Assembly: GCF_900100085.1 (NCBI RefSeq)
Contig: NZ_FNEJ01000009.1
Coordinates: 177,129-241,128 of the forward strand
Direction: 5' to 3'
Length of the DNA stretch: 64,000 bases
DNA from: Salipiger marinus
GTDB taxonomy: Bacteria > Pseudomonadota > Alphaproteobacteria > Rhodobacterales > Rhodobacteraceae
Part shown: in pieces, positions 8,299-17,950 of the stretch
Numbering within the stretch: position 1 is the first letter of the stretch
How the letters are laid out: each line of letters starts with the position of its first letter
The notes under the pieces: model-generated
What the model was told of the DNA's origin: nothing
The model's database searches: none
What the model saw: the letters and a program-made list of their open reading frames with translations, nothing else
Position numbers and translations under genes: made by a program

Positions 8299-10353
8299 AT
8301 GGGGCACGGGCTGGGCCGGATCGGGACGGAGCTGGAAGGCCAGCGCGGGCATCTGTTTCCTTGGGTGCCGGTGTTTCTGGGCGTGGGCATCGGCGTCTAT
8401 TTCCTGTGGCCGTCAGAGCCTGCGCTGCTGCTGCTGGCGCTGGCCGGTGGTGCGGGCGTGCTGCCGCTGCTGGTGCAGCACCGTCTGCCGCCGGGGCTGG
8501 CCCCGCTGCCTGTGGCGCTGGGGCTTGCGCTCTGCGGTTTTGCGCTGGCGGGGGGGCGGGCGCATCTGGTGGCCGGGCCGCAGATCGACTTTCGCTATTA
8601 TGGCCCGATCGAAGGGCGGATTGCCGGCATCGACCGCTCCGCCTCGGATGCGGTGCGGCTGGTGCTGGACCGGGTGGTGCTGGACATGCCCCCCGACCGT
8701 GTGCCGCAGCGCGTGCGGGTGGCGCTGCATGGCGACCAGCACCAGCTTGATCCGCAGCCGGGCCAGCGGGTCATCCTGACCGGCCATCTGGCCGCCCCCG
8801 GTGGCGCGGTAGAGCCGGGCGGCTTCGATTTCCGCCGCAATGCGTGGTTCCTGCGCCTTGGCGCCGTGGGCTATACCCGCACGCCGGTGTTGCTGCTGGC
8901 AGAGCCCGAGGGCGGGCAGGTGGTGCTGCGCTCGCGTATGGCGCTGTCGCACCGGGTGCAGGCGCGCCTGCCGGGCGAGACCGGCGCCTTTGCCGCAGCG
9001 CTGGTCACCGGGGACCGCAGCGCCATGTCGCAGGCGACGCTGGAGGCGCTGAGGCGCAGCAATCTGGCACATCTTCTGGCCATTTCCGGGCTGCATATGG
9101 GGCTGCTGGCGGGCTTCGTCTTTGGCGCGCTGCGGGTGGCGCTGCTGCTGGTGCCGCATGTCCGGCATTACTGGCCGGTCAAGAAGATCGCGGCGGCGGC
9201 GGGGCTTGCGGCGGCGGCAGGCTATCTCGCGCTGTCCGGGGGCAACGTCGCCACGGAACGTGCCTTTGTCATGGTTGCGGTGATGCTGGGCGCGGTGATG
9301 CTGGACCGTCGCGCGCTGTCGCTGCGGGCGGTGGCGCTGGCGGCGCTGATCGTGCTGGCGCTGCGTCCCGAGGCGCTGCTTGGCCCCGGCTTCCAGATGT
9401 CCTTTGCCGCCACCGTGGCGCTGGTGGCGGTGTTCGGCGCACTGCGCGATCTGGGGCACGAGCGCGCGGTGCCGGGCTGGGCGCGGGGGGCGATGTCGCT
9501 GCTGGTCTCGTCGCTGACCGCCTCGCTCGCCACCGGCCCCATCGCCATGGTGCATTTCAACCTGCTGTCGCAATACGGGCTGCTGGCCAATCTGGTGTCG
9601 GTGCCGGTCATGGGGCTGCTCATCATGCCCATGGCGGTGATGGCGGCGCTGCTGATGCCGCTGGGGCTGGACTGGATCGCCTTTGCGGTGATGGCGCCGG
9701 GGCTGGACTGGATCCTTGCCGTCGCGCAGGAGGTGGCGGGCTGGCAGGGCGCCTCGCGGCAGGTGGTGGCGCCCGGTCCCTTGGTGCTGCCGCTGCTGGC
9801 GGCGGGCGGGCTGATGCTGGCGCTGTGGCAGGGGCATGGGCGCTGGACCGGGCTGGCGCCCCTGCTGCTGGCGGCGCTGCTGTGGTCGCAGACCGCGCGG
9901 CCCGATCTGCTGATCGCCGATACCGGTGGTCTGGTCGGGCTGCTGACGCCGCAGGGGCGCGCCCTGTCCAAGGCGAAGGGCAGCGGCTTTGCCGCCGAGA
10001 CATGGCTGGAAAATGACGGTCAGGCAGGGGGGCAGGCCGAAGCGGCGGCGCTGTGGCCCGGACCGCCGGGGCCGGTGGCCCGGGCCGGTCTGAGGGGCCT
10101 GCAGGTGGTACATCTGCAGGGCAAGCGCGCGGCGGCGGCCTTTGGCGGCTGCACCGGCGGCGAGATCGTGGTGGCGAGCACTGACCTCGACGATCTGCCG
10201 GGCTGCGAGATCTACGATCCCGAACGGCTCGCGCGCACCGGGGCCGTGGCGCTGTGGCTGACGCAGGACGGTGCGCGCCTGCGCCATGCCAGAGAGGGGC
10301 GCGCGCGCCTGTGGCAGGACCGCCGCGCCCCCCGGTCTGCGGAAGATCAGTAG
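8299..10353 (+). CDS. comEC: ComEC/Rec2-type DNA uptake channel protein
   Basis: Inner-membrane protein for passage of single-stranded DNA during natural transformation. The 684 residues have an N-terminal hydrophobic region with a DUF4131-like part, then the competence domain from about 220 to 500, with the conserved [16 protein letters not shown] segment (about 253-268) and [15 protein letters not shown]. The C-terminal part (about 540-684) does not show the metal-binding HxHxDH motif of the metallo-beta-lactamase domain found in Bacillus ComEC, so the nuclease-like domain is absent or degenerate. The last seven bases overlap the 3' end of lexA in the opposite direction. Confidence 0.9.
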   Translation: MGHGLGRIGTELEGQRGHLFPWVPVFLGVGIGVYFLWPSEPALLLLALAGGAGVLPLLVQHRLPPGLAPLPVALGLALCGFALAGGRAHLVAGPQIDFRYYGPIEGRIAGIDRSASDAVRLVLDRVVLDMPPDRVPQRVRVALHGDQHQLDPQPGQRVILTGHLAAPGGAVEPGGFDFRRNAWFLRLGAVGYTRTPVLLLAEPEGGQVVLRSRMALSHRVQARLPGETGAFAAALVTGDRSAMSQATLEALRRSNLAHLLAISGLHMGLLAGFVFGALRVALLLVPHVRHYWPVKKIAAAAGLAAAAGYLALSGGNVATERAFVMVAVMLGAVMLDRRALSLRAVALAALIVLALRPEALLGPGFQMSFAATVALVAVFGALRDLGHERAVPGWARGAMSLLVSSLTASLATGPIAMVHFNLLSQYGLLANLVSVPVMGLLIMPMAVMAALLMPLGLDWIAFAVMAPGLDWILAVAQEVAGWQGASRQVVAPGPLVLPLLAAGGLMLALWQGHGRWTGLAPLLLAALLWSQTARPDLLIADTGGLVGLLTPQGRALSKAKGSGFAAETWLENDGQAGGQAEAAALWPGPPGPVARAGLRGLQVVHLQGKRAAAAFGGCTGGEIVVASTDLDDLPGCEIYDPERLARTGAVALWLTQDGARLRHAREGRARLWQDRRAPRSAEDQ

Positions 10354-11045
10354 GTGCGGATCAGCCCGACAAGCCGTCCCTGAACCCGCACCGATCCCAT
10401 CGGCAGCACCCGCGGCTCGTAAGCCGGGTTGGCAGCCTCCAGCACGATGCGGTCGCCCCGGCGGCGGAACCGCTTCAGCGTCGCCTCGTAGCCTTCGACC
10501 TGCGCCACCACGATATCGCCGTTTTCGGCAGAGGTGGTTTCGCGGATGATGACCACATCGCCGTCATTGATCCCGGCTTCGATCATGGAATCTCCCTTGA
10601 CCTCCAGCGCGTAGTGGTGGGCGTTGCTGGCCAGCATCGACCCCGGCACCGCAACCTGCGGCGGAATTTCCGAGATGGATTCGATCGGCACTCCGGCGGC
10701 GATCCGGCCCAGCAGCGGCAGTTCCATCGCGTCCACCGCGGACTCGACGCCCTGCGCCTTGGCGGGGCGGGCATCGGGACGGTCGCCATCGACCACATGT
10801 GCCACAAATCCTGCGGCCCGGCCGCCAAGGCTTTCCGGCAGCTTCACAATCTCGATCGCGCGGGCGCGATGTGCCAGACGGCGGATGAAACCACGTTCTT
10901 CCAGAGCCGTAATCAGCCGGTGGATCCCGGATTTCGAGCGCAGATCCAGCGCGTCCTTCATCTCGTCAAAGCTGGGCGGCACGCCGTCATGCAGCAGACG
11001 CTGATTGATGAAATCCAGAAGATCGAGCTGTTTCTTTGTCAGCAT
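10347..11045 (-). CDS. lexA: LexA repressor, self-cleaving
   Basis: Master repressor of the SOS response. The 232-residue protein has an N-terminal winged helix-turn-helix (about 1-70) and a C-terminal peptidase domain. The autocleavage bond is Ala117-Gly118 in GRIAAGVP, the catalytic serine is Ser153 in KGDSMIEAG, and the general base is Lys191 in EATLKRF. The domain linker (about 72-108) is longer than in E. coli, as is usual in alphaproteobacteria. The promoter contains a LexA box, so the gene is autoregulated. Its stop overlaps the comEC end. Confidence 0.98.
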   Translation of the reverse strand: MLTKKQLDLLDFINQRLLHDGVPPSFDEMKDALDLRSKSGIHRLITALEERGFIRRLAHRARAIEIVKLPESLGGRAAGFVAHVVDGDRPDARPAKAQGVESAVDAMELPLLGRIAAGVPIESISEIPPQVAVPGSMLASNAHHYALEVKGDSMIEAGINDGDVVIIRETTSAENGDIVVAQVEGYEATLKRFRRRGDRIVLEAANPAYEPRVLPMGSVRVQGRLVGLIRTY

Positions 11046-11075
11046 ATTCTATATCCCCGTTTTGCGTTCGGGTTT

Positions 11076-11104
11076 GTTCTAAGCATGTTCTCCTTTTGTG
11101 TCAA
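11076..11104 (-). promoter_or_regulatory. lexA promoter with LexA (SOS) box
   Basis: On the minus strand there is a perfect -35 TTGACA (11099-11104), a 17-base spacer and -10 TAGAAC (11076-11081). The spacer and -10 are covered by a GTTC-N7-GTTC box at 11076-11090 (plus-strand GTTCTAAGCATGTTC). A further GTTC at 11066-11069 is spaced by six bases and could extend the site. GTTC-N7-GTTC is the established LexA target of Rhodobacter and relatives. Confidence 0.9.
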
Positions 11105-11123
11105 TCCTCTGAAGGAAGTTTTG

Positions 11124-12290
11124 TCACAAAGGCACGAACTCGACCATCTCGCCTGCGGCGCGGGCTCCGTCACGCGGCGGACGCACCACCAGCGCATCGG
11201 CGGCCCCCAGCACCGACAGCAGCGCGCTGTCCTGCCGGTCGAACACCTCGATCCCCTGCGGGGTCAGGCGGGCGCGCATGTAATGTTCGCGCGGGCCATT
11301 CGCCTCGATGCCGCGGCTCAGCGCCATCTGGCGGCGCGGCGCGGGGGCTTTGCCCAGTCCCAGCATGGCACGGATCACCGGCGCCAGAAACACATGCCCG
11401 CAGACCATAGCCGAAACCGGATTCCCGGGCAATCCCAACATCATGGCCTCGCCAATTCGTCCGGACATCAGCGGTTTTCCGGGGCGCATGGCCACGGTGT
11501 GAAAGGCCTGTTCCATGCCCAGATCGCCCGCCACGCGCGCCACAAGATCGTGATCGCCCACCGAGGCGCCGCCGATGGTCACCACCAGATCGGCATCCTC
11601 CACCAGCGAAAACACCATGCGCAGCGCCGCGTCGGTGTCGTGCGCAATGGGCAGCAGCCGCGGTTCCGCGCCAAGCTGCTGCAGCAGCACGTAAAGCCCG
11701 AAAGTGTTGGAGGCGATGATCTGGTCCGGCCCCGGATCCTCGCCCGGCATCACCAGTTCGTCGCCGGTGGAAATCAGCGCGACACGCGGGCGGCGGGTCA
11801 CCGGCACCTCGGCCACGTTCATGGCGGCGAGCAGGGCAATCTCCTGCGGGCCCAGCAGACGTGGTGCTGCCAGTTCGGTGCCGCTGGTAAAATCGCCCCC
11901 CATGGGGCGGATATTGGGGCCGGGGCCCAGCCGGTCGGTCAGAAGGATGGTGTCGCCGTCGCGGTCGACATCCTCTTGGATCACCACGGTTTTTGCCCCC
12001 TCGGGCACCGGCGCGCCGGTAAAGATGCGCACGGCCTCTCCGGCACCGACGCGGCCCGCAAAGCGACGGCCCGCCGCCGCCTCGCCGATCACTCGCAGGC
12101 GCAGGCCCTGTGCTGCCTCGGTCACCGCATAGCCATCCATGGCCGAGGCGGCAAAGGGCGGCTGGTCGCGGCGCGCACGCACGGTGCGGGCCAGCACGCG
12201 GCCCCCGGCCTCGCGCAGCGGCACCAGTTCCGGATCCAGCACCGGGGCAAGGGCGAAGAGCCGGTCGAGGGCTTCGGATACAGAGATCAT
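11124..12290 (-). CDS. moeA: Molybdopterin molybdotransferase MoeA
   Basis: Inserts molybdate into adenylylated molybdopterin in molybdenum cofactor synthesis. The 388-residue product shows the MoeA N-terminal segment [14 protein letters not shown] (about residues 43-56), the [10 protein letters not shown] segment, and the [13 protein letters not shown] segment with [11 protein letters not shown]. It starts inside the moaC stop codon and is the last gene of the six-gene coupled operon before the separate lexA promoter. Confidence 0.96.
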   Translation of the reverse strand: MISVSEALDRLFALAPVLDPELVPLREAGGRVLARTVRARRDQPPFAASAMDGYAVTEAAQGLRLRVIGEAAAGRRFAGRVGAGEAVRIFTGAPVPEGAKTVVIQEDVDRDGDTILLTDRLGPGPNIRPMGGDFTSGTELAAPRLLGPQEIALLAAMNVAEVPVTRRPRVALISTGDELVMPGEDPGPDQIIASNTFGLYVLLQQLGAEPRLLPIAHDTDAALRMVFSLVEDADLVVTIGGASVGDHDLVARVAGDLGMEQAFHTVAMRPGKPLMSGRIGEAMMLGLPGNPVSAMVCGHVFLAPVIRAMLGLGKAPAPRRQMALSRGIEANGPREHYMRARLTPQGIEVFDRQDSALLSVLGAADALVVRPPRDGARAAGEMVEFVPL

Positions 12291-12763
12291 TCCGCCTCGT
12301 ACCGCCCTGATTTTCCGCCATCTTTCAGCAGAACGCGCAGCCCGCCGATCTCCATGCCGCGGTCGGCGGCCTTCACCATGTCATAGACGGTGAGGGCGGC
12401 GGTGCTGGCGGCGGTCAGCGCCTCCATCTCCACGCCGGTCTGGCCGGTGGTCTTCACCGTCGCCTCGATCCGCAGGCCGGGCAGCGCGGGATCGGCGGTG
12501 ATCTCCACCGCGACCTTGGTGATGGGCAGCGGATGGCAGAGCGGGATCAGCTCGGCGGTCTTCTTGGCGCCCATGATCCCGGCCAGCCGGGCAACGCTGG
12601 CGACATCGCCCTTCTTGGCGCGGCCTTCGGTAATCAGATCAAGCGTTTGCGGCAGCATCTTCACCCATGCCGCAGCCGTCGCCACCCGCGCCGTCACCGG
12701 CTTGTCGGAGACATCGACCATATGGGCATCGCCCTTGGCGTCAAAATGGGTCAGCCCGCTCAT
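12287..12763 (-). CDS. moaC: Cyclic pyranopterin monophosphate synthase MoaC
   Basis: Second step of molybdenum cofactor synthesis, turning the MoaA product into cyclic pyranopterin monophosphate. The 158-residue length is typical. The family signatures [16 protein letters not shown] (about 76-91) and [23 protein letters not shown] are present. Both ends overlap neighbours by four bases (trpC upstream, moeA downstream). Confidence 0.97.
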   Translation of the reverse strand: MSGLTHFDAKGDAHMVDVSDKPVTARVATAAAWVKMLPQTLDLITEGRAKKGDVASVARLAGIMGAKKTAELIPLCHPLPITKVAVEITADPALPGLRIEATVKTTGQTGVEMEALTAASTAALTVYDMVKAADRGMEIGGLRVLLKDGGKSGRYEAE

Positions 12764-13563
12764 GCCGCCACCGGATCTGCCAGCAGCGCCCGGGTGGCCG
12801 CAGCCACATCCACCTGCCGCATCAGGCTTTCGCCGATCAGGAACGCCCGCGCGCCATAGCCCGCCATATCCGCCAGATCGGCCGGGGTCGACAGCCCGGA
12901 TTCCGACACCAAGAGCCGCCCCTCGGGCAGGCCCCGCGACAGCTGCCGCGTGGTGTCGAGCGTGGTCTCGAAGGTCTTGAGGTTGCGGTTGTTCACCCCG
13001 ATCAGGTCCGATTTCAACCGCAGCGCGCGGTCCAGTTCGGGGGCGTCATGCACCTCGATCAGCGCGTCCATGCCCCAGGACTGGGCGGCGTCCTCCAGTT
13101 CGGCCGCCTGCGCGTCGCTGACGCTGGCCATGATGATCAGGATGCAGTCGGCATTCAGCGCGCGCGCCTCGGCCACCTGATAGGGGTCATACATAAAATC
13201 CTTGCGCAGCGCGGGCAGGCGGGTGGCGGCGCGCGCCTCGGTCAGGAAGGCCTTGGCCCCCTGAAACGAGGGCGTGTCGGTCAGCACCGACAGGCAGGTG
13301 GCGCCGCCGTCCTCATAGGCACGGGCGAGCGTCGCGGGATGGAAATCCTCGCGGATCAGGCCATTGGACGGAGAGGCCTTCTTGACCTCGGCGATCAGCC
13401 CGTAACCGCTTGCCATGGCCCGCCGCAGCGCCGCCCCGAAGGGGCGCACCGGATCGGCGGCACGGGCGCGCGCCTCGATCTCTGCCAGCGGGGTCGCGGC
13501 CTTGTCGGCGGCGACCTCCTCCAGCTTGTAGGCCTTGATCTTGTCGAGGATCGTCTGGGTCAT
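12760..13563 (-). CDS. trpC: Indole-3-glycerol phosphate synthase
   Basis: Closes the indole ring in tryptophan synthesis. The 267-residue TIM-barrel protein shows the catalytic lysine in [35 protein letters not shown] and LLVSESGL. It is not fused to trpF. It starts within the ung stop and ends within the moaC start (ATGA at both). Confidence 0.97.
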   Translation of the reverse strand: MTQTILDKIKAYKLEEVAADKAATPLAEIEARARAADPVRPFGAALRRAMASGYGLIAEVKKASPSNGLIREDFHPATLARAYEDGGATCLSVLTDTPSFQGAKAFLTEARAATRLPALRKDFMYDPYQVAEARALNADCILIIMASVSDAQAAELEDAAQSWGMDALIEVHDAPELDRALRLKSDLIGVNNRNLKTFETTLDTTRQLSRGLPEGRLLVSESGLSTPADLADMAGYGARAFLIGESLMRQVDVAAATRALLADPVAA

Positions 13564-14219
13564 GGCATCCTCCGCTCGGGGGTGGTCCAGTTGAGGGGCG
13601 TGTCACCTCTGGCGATAAGCCAGTCGTTCACGCGGGAAAAGGGGCGCGAGCCGAAAAAGCCGCGCCGCGCCGACAGCGGCGAAGGATGGGCGGTGGCGAT
13701 CACCAGATGCCCGTCGCCGTGGATATGTTTGGCAAAGCCCTGCGCATGGCCGCCCCAGAGCAGGAAGGCCCGGGGCCGGTCCGACAGCGTCTCCAGCACC
13801 TCCGCCGTCAGCCGCGCCCAGCCGAGCTTGGCATGGGCATTGGCCTCGCCCGCGGGCACGCTGAGCGAGGTGTTGAGCAGCAGCACGCCCTGACGGGCCC
13901 AGAACCGCAGGTCGCCGGTGTTGGGCGCGGCGCCAAGATCGGTCTGCATCTCTTTGAAAATGTTGGACAAGGACCGGGGCAGGGGGCGGACATGCGGCTC
14001 TGCCGAAAAGGCCAGCCCATGCGCATGGCCCGGGGTCGGATAGGGATCCTGCCCAAGGATCACCACCCGAACCTGCTCGGGCGGACAGGCCTCCAGCGCG
14101 GCAAAGCGCTGCGGCGCGGGGGGCAGGATCTGGCGCGTCTCCGCCTCAAGCGCTGCGGTGATGCGCGGCAGATCGCGCTGGAAGAACGGCAGATGCGCCC
14201 ATGCGGCGGGAGGGGTCAT
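13560..14219 (-). CDS. ung: Uracil-DNA glycosylase, family 1
   Basis: Removes uracil from DNA to start base-excision repair. The 219-residue product has the water-activating motif GQDPYP near residue 55 and the DNA-intercalation loop HPSPLS near 177, both canonical for family 1. It sits between trpD and trpC with 4-base overlaps at each side, so its translation should be coupled to tryptophan synthesis genes. This is an unexpected place for a repair gene, and it shares the transcript direction with lexA further downstream. Confidence 0.96.
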   Translation of the reverse strand: MTPPAAWAHLPFFQRDLPRITAALEAETRQILPPAPQRFAALEACPPEQVRVVILGQDPYPTPGHAHGLAFSAEPHVRPLPRSLSNIFKEMQTDLGAAPNTGDLRFWARQGVLLLNTSLSVPAGEANAHAKLGWARLTAEVLETLSDRPRAFLLWGGHAQGFAKHIHGDGHLVIATAHPSPLSARRGFFGSRPFSRVNDWLIARGDTPLNWTTPERRMP

Positions 14220-15238
14220 GCGCCCGCCACAGCCGTCGCCGCCGCCAGCGCCGTGACCTTGCCAAGCGCCGCCCCGCTGTCGAGGCTTTCGCGCGCCAGT
14301 GCCACGCCTTCCTTCAGATCGCCCGCATGGCCCGCCACGATCAGCGCCGCCGCCGAATTCAGCAGCACCGCGTCGCGATAGGCCCCCGGCGCGCCGTCGA
14401 GCAGCGCGCGGAAGGCCGCGCCATTTTCGGCGGGGCTGCCGCCAAGGATATGCTCGAACGGGTGCAGCGGCAGGCCTGCCTCCTCGGGATGCAGTTCGAA
14501 TTCGCGCACCACGCCGTCTTCAAGCGCCGCGACCCAGCTGATGCCGGAGATCGCCAGCTCGTCGGTGCCGTCGGACCCGTGCACCAGCCATGCCCGGTCC
14601 GATCCCAGCTGCGCCAGCACCTCGGCCATGGGGCGGATCAGGTCGCGGGTGAAGGCGCCGGTCAGCTGCCGCGTGACCCCGGCGGGATTGGTGAGCGGCC
14701 CGAGGATGTTGAAGATGGTGCGCGTGCCCAGTTCCATCCGGGGCGGGCCCACATGTTTCATCGCCGGGTGATGCATGGGCGCCATCATGAAGCAGATGCC
14801 CACCTCCCTCAGCGCCTTTTCGGCCACGGCAGCGGGCACCATGACATTGATGCCCATCTGCCCCAGCGCATCGGCGGATCCGGATTTGGACGACAGGTTG
14901 CGGTTGCCATGCTTGGCCACAGGCACGCCCGCACCCGCCACCACAAAAGCCGTGGCGGTGGAGATGTTCAGCGTGCCCTTGCCGTCGCCGCCGGTGCCCA
15001 CGATGTCCATGGCGCCCACCGGGGCCGCCACGCGGTTGCAGCGCGCGCGCATCACGGCGGCGGCGGCGGCATATTCGTCCACCGTCTCGCCCCGGGTGCG
15101 CAGCGCCATCAGCAGCCCGCCGATCTGGGCGGGCGTCGCCTCGCCCTCGAACAGGATCTCGAAGGCGGTCTCGGCCTCCTCGCGCGACAGCGGGCGGGTG
15201 CAGGCGGCCCCGATCAGCGGTTTCAGGCGGTCACTCAT
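14216..15238 (-). CDS. trpD: Anthranilate phosphoribosyltransferase
   Basis: Second step of tryptophan synthesis, joining anthranilate and PRPP. The 340-residue product has the PRPP/anthranilate-binding [14 protein letters not shown] near residue 80 and [13 protein letters not shown] near 110. I start at ATG 15238 (MSDRLKPL), which overlaps the trpG stop by four bases; the open frame continues upstream only as a shadow of trpG. Confidence 0.97.
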   Translation of the reverse strand: MSDRLKPLIGAACTRPLSREEAETAFEILFEGEATPAQIGGLLMALRTRGETVDEYAAAAAVMRARCNRVAAPVGAMDIVGTGGDGKGTLNISTATAFVVAGAGVPVAKHGNRNLSSKSGSADALGQMGINVMVPAAVAEKALREVGICFMMAPMHHPAMKHVGPPRMELGTRTIFNILGPLTNPAGVTRQLTGAFTRDLIRPMAEVLAQLGSDRAWLVHGSDGTDELAISGISWVAALEDGVVREFELHPEEAGLPLHPFEHILGGSPAENGAAFRALLDGAPGAYRDAVLLNSAAALIVAGHAGDLKEGVALARESLDSGAALGKVTALAAATAVAGA

Positions 15239-15816
15239 GCCGGAACTTTCAGGGTCTGCAGGAAATTGCCGATCAGCGCATGGCCATGTTCGGAGGCGAT
15301 GCTTTCGGGATGGAACTGCACGCCATGGATGGGCAGATCGCGGTGGCGCAGCCCCATGATCGTGCCATCCTCCAGCCACGCATTGGCGACCAGCGTCTTC
15401 GGCAGATCGTCGCGCGCCACCACCAGCGAATGATAGCGCGTCGCCTCGAAGGGCGAGGGCAGCCCGGCAAAGACGCCGGTCGCGTCGTGATGCATGGTGC
15501 CCATCTTGCCATGTACGATCTCGTCATGGCGCCGCACCGTGCCGCCAAAGGCCTGCCCGATGGTCTGGTGGCCCAGACAGACCCCCAGCAGCGGCGTGCG
15601 GGTTTCGGCGGCGGCGGCGGTCAGGGCAAGGCAGATGCCCGCCTCGGAGGGCGTGCAGGGCCCGGGCGACAGCAGGATGCCCGCAGGGTTCAGCGCCATG
15701 GCCGCCTGCACGTCGATGGCATCGTTGCGGATCACCTTCGCCTCGACGCCCAGCTCCCCCACATAATGCACCAGGTTCCAGGTGAAACTGTCGTAATTGT
15801 CGATCAGAAGCAGCAT
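15235..15816 (-). CDS. trpG: Anthranilate synthase glutamine amidotransferase subunit
   Basis: Supplies ammonia from glutamine to the TrpE subunit. The 193-residue class I amidotransferase has the nucleophile Cys80 in LLGVCLGHQ and the His-Glu pair in QFHPESIAS. The start at ATG 15816 begins [15 protein letters not shown], the conserved N-terminus. It is the first gene of the coupled operon. Its partner gene trpE is 10 kb away at 25593-27101, rather than immediately upstream. Confidence 0.97.
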   Translation of the reverse strand: MLLLIDNYDSFTWNLVHYVGELGVEAKVIRNDAIDVQAAMALNPAGILLSPGPCTPSEAGICLALTAAAAETRTPLLGVCLGHQTIGQAFGGTVRRHDEIVHGKMGTMHHDATGVFAGLPSPFEATRYHSLVVARDDLPKTLVANAWLEDGTIMGLRHRDLPIHGVQFHPESIASEHGHALIGNFLQTLKVPA

Positions 15817-15957
15817 GATGGTCTCTCGGGGCTGGCGGGCGGAGCCGCGGTCGGGGTATACATGCGCCCGCAGGCGGTGCAGCGTCAAGGGCAAGTCCGG
15901 CTTGCGCCCGCGCAGGGTGATCCGGCGCCGCGACCAAGGCAACAAGGGAAGAGCGAG

Positions 15958-17436
15958 ATGGCACGAGGGTTCCTCGCAGGGATGATCTGGGGTGTGGTGG
16001 TGACGGGGGCAGTGGCGGGCACCGCATCAGTGCTGATGCCGCTGCCGGTCCCGGAGGCGGCACCGCAGGCCGCGCCCGCGCCTGCCGAAGCCACGCCGGA
16101 GCCCGCGCCCGCCGAGACGCCGGAGCCCGATCCGGCCCCCGCCGAAACCACGCCGCCCGCTGCCACGGTCACGCCCGCGCCGGCGGAGTCCGCAGATCAG
16201 ACCCCGCCCGCCGCCCGCCGTCCCGCCGCCGAAGCAGGCCAGCCCGCGCCCGCCCCCGCGCCCGGCCTGTCAGAGCCGCCCGTGCCCGCCGGCGGCAGCC
16301 GCCCCGACACGGCGCCCGCCGCCCGGCCCGAGGCCGAAACCCGCGCCACGGCTCCGGAGGCGCCCGGCACGCCCGAGGCGGCGGCCACGCTCAGCGGGGT
16401 CGGCGAGGCGCCGGTGCAGCCCGGCACCCCGGCCCTGCCGCCCGAGGCGCCGCTGGCCGAAGAAAAGCCCGCGCTTGCCACCGATCCCGCGCAGCCGCCC
16501 CAGCCGCCGCTGCCCTCGGAGCCGAGCGGCCTTGTCGCAGAGCCGGAAGCCCCGCCCGCCGCCGACACACCGCAGCCAGAGCCACAGCCGGAAGACGACA
16601 CCCCCCGCGTCACGCTGCGCATCCCCGATCCCGCCGCCGCGCCCGAAGCGGCCCCCTCCGGCCCCGCCATCGGCACGCCCGGCCTGTCGCTGCTGGACCG
16701 CGACGGCGACAGCCCCAGCCCCGATGCAGATGCCGCGCCCGCCGCCGAGATACCGCCGCTGCGCCGCTTTGCCGCCGATCCGGGCGATCTGACCGACGGC
16801 GAGCCGGAACTGTCGGTGGTGCTGCTGGACGAAGGCGCAGGCCCGCTTGGTCCCGACACGGTAGAGGCTTTTCCCTTCCCGGTCAGTTTCGCCATCCCGC
16901 CCTCGCATCCCCGCGCGGCGGAGGCCGCCGCCGCCTATCGCGCCCGCGGCTTCGAGGTGCTGGCGCTGGCGAGCCTCCCCGAAGGCGCCAGTGCCAGCGA
17001 TGTCGAGGTGACGCTCGAAGGCGCGCTGCAGGCGGTGCCCGAGGCCGTCGCGGTGCTGGAGGCGCCGGGGGGCGGGCTTCAGGCCAGCCGCGCCACCGCC
17101 GAACAGGCGGCGGGATTTCTGGCGGCTTCCGGTCATGGGCTGGTGCTGATGCCGGGCGGGCTCAGCTCCGCGCTTGGCTTTGCGCAGCGCGACGGTGTGG
17201 GCGCGGCCTTGGTCTTCCGGGATTTTGACGGATCGGGGCAGGCGCCAGAGGTGATGCGGCGCTTTCTGGATCAGGCGGCGTTCAAGGCGCGGCAGGAAGG
17301 CGCTGTGGTGATGCTGGGGCGGCTTCGCGCCGATACGGTGTCGGCGCTGCTGCTCTGGGGGCTGCAGGACCGCGCGGCCAGTGTCGCGCTGGTGCCGGTG
17401 TCGCATATCCTGCAGGCCGCCCAGACCGCGGACTGA
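15958..17436 (+). CDS. Divergent polysaccharide deacetylase family protein (YibQ-like)
   Basis: A 492-residue envelope protein. An N-terminal membrane anchor (about residues 4-24) is followed by about 250 residues of very Pro/Ala/Glu-rich low-complexity sequence, then a C-terminal divergent polysaccharide deacetylase domain (about 275-490) starting LSVVLLDEGAG and ending LVPVSHIL. The family (DUF610) is predicted to adopt the NodB fold; catalytic activity is unproven here. The Pro-rich part probably spans the periplasm. The ATG at 15958 has AAGGGAAGAGCGAG just upstream. It is divergent from trpG, with 141 bases between the starts. Confidence 0.82.
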   Translation: MARGFLAGMIWGVVVTGAVAGTASVLMPLPVPEAAPQAAPAPAEATPEPAPAETPEPDPAPAETTPPAATVTPAPAESADQTPPAARRPAAEAGQPAPAPAPGLSEPPVPAGGSRPDTAPAARPEAETRATAPEAPGTPEAAATLSGVGEAPVQPGTPALPPEAPLAEEKPALATDPAQPPQPPLPSEPSGLVAEPEAPPAADTPQPEPQPEDDTPRVTLRIPDPAAAPEAAPSGPAIGTPGLSLLDRDGDSPSPDADAAPAAEIPPLRRFAADPGDLTDGEPELSVVLLDEGAGPLGPDTVEAFPFPVSFAIPPSHPRAAEAAAAYRARGFEVLALASLPEGASASDVEVTLEGALQAVPEAVAVLEAPGGGLQASRATAEQAAGFLAASGHGLVLMPGGLSSALGFAQRDGVGAALVFRDFDGSGQAPEVMRRFLDQAAFKARQEGAVVMLGRLRADTVSALLLWGLQDRAASVALVPVSHILQAAQTAD

Positions 17437-17464
17437 CCAGAACGAGGACTGAGCCCGTCTTCAT

Positions 17465-17525
17465 CTTGCCTGGCAAACTCCGGGGGGAATTGGCGCGGCA
17501 CGCGCCAAGGGGGGCAGAGCCCCCA
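17465..17525 (-). repeat. Intergenic palindromic repeat, copy A
   Basis: Two adjacent hairpins: TTGGCGCG/CGCGCCAA (17490-17508) and GGGGGC/GCCCCC (17510-17524). Read on the minus strand it matches the module order of copies near 25.5, 57.5 and 59.7 kb, although the TATTT motif is diverged. Confidence 0.65.
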
Positions 17526-17581
17526 GGGCCACCACGTCAGCTGCGCCACATCGGCATCATAGTTGGAACAGAGCCAGAGGC

Positions 17582-17755
17582 TCAGGCGCGGCCATCATCC
17601 GCAGGCGCGCTCGACAGCGCCCAGCGTCCCAGCAGGGCCAAGGCCAGAAGCAGCGGAATCACCTTGCCCGCACCCCAGGCGACAAAAGCCCAGACGGTCA
17701 GACCCGCCGACGCGAGAACGGCAATGATGAGCGCCACGAAGGTTGTCACCGGCAT
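17582..17755 (-). CDS. Small hydrophobic membrane protein (57 aa), unknown
   Basis: Start MPVTTFVALIIAVLASAGLT. The protein is almost entirely hydrophobic, with one or two membrane spans (about 4-25 and 30-48) and a short polar tail. A near-perfect ribosome site AAAGGAG lies 6 bases before the ATG, which is the main evidence that it is real. I do not recognise a family with known function. It stands alone between the deacetylase gene and the radical SAM gene. Confidence 0.7.
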   Translation of the reverse strand: MPVTTFVALIIAVLASAGLTVWAFVAWGAGKVIPLLLALALLGRWALSSAPADDGRA

Positions 17756-17913
17756 GATCGTCTCCTTTCGCTTGGGATAAAGATAGGGTGGCTGCCCCCC
17801 AAAGGCAAAGAGAAATCCGGTATTTGCCGGATTGGCTGGACACAGCGCTAACGGCTGGTGAAGACCGCCGCGCGGGCTCCCGACACCGCCCCTGCGCTGC
17901 GGCGCGGCAGGGG

Positions 17914-17943
17914 TTGCATAAGTTCCCTTTTTGTTCGTATGCT
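17914..17943 (+). promoter_or_regulatory. Promoter with LexA (SOS) box for the radical SAM gene
   Basis: TTGCAT (-35, 17914-17919) and TATGCT (-10, 17938-17943) are 18 bases apart, and the spacer contains GTTCCCTTTTTGTTC at 17922-17936, an exact GTTC-N7-GTTC LexA box. LexA bound here would block RNA polymerase. Transcription would begin at about 17950, at the ATG, implying a leaderless message. Confidence 0.85.
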
Positions 17944-17950
17944 GCGCGCC

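Noticed and set aside
8413..10287. Minus-strand frame of 624 codons over comEC
   Set aside because: Gln/Arg-rich shadow of a hydrophobic protein; no start signal and no family.
11066..11079. GTTC-N6-GTTC as a separate LexA box
   Set aside because: Spacing is one base short of the established N7 spacing; kept only as a possible extra half-site.
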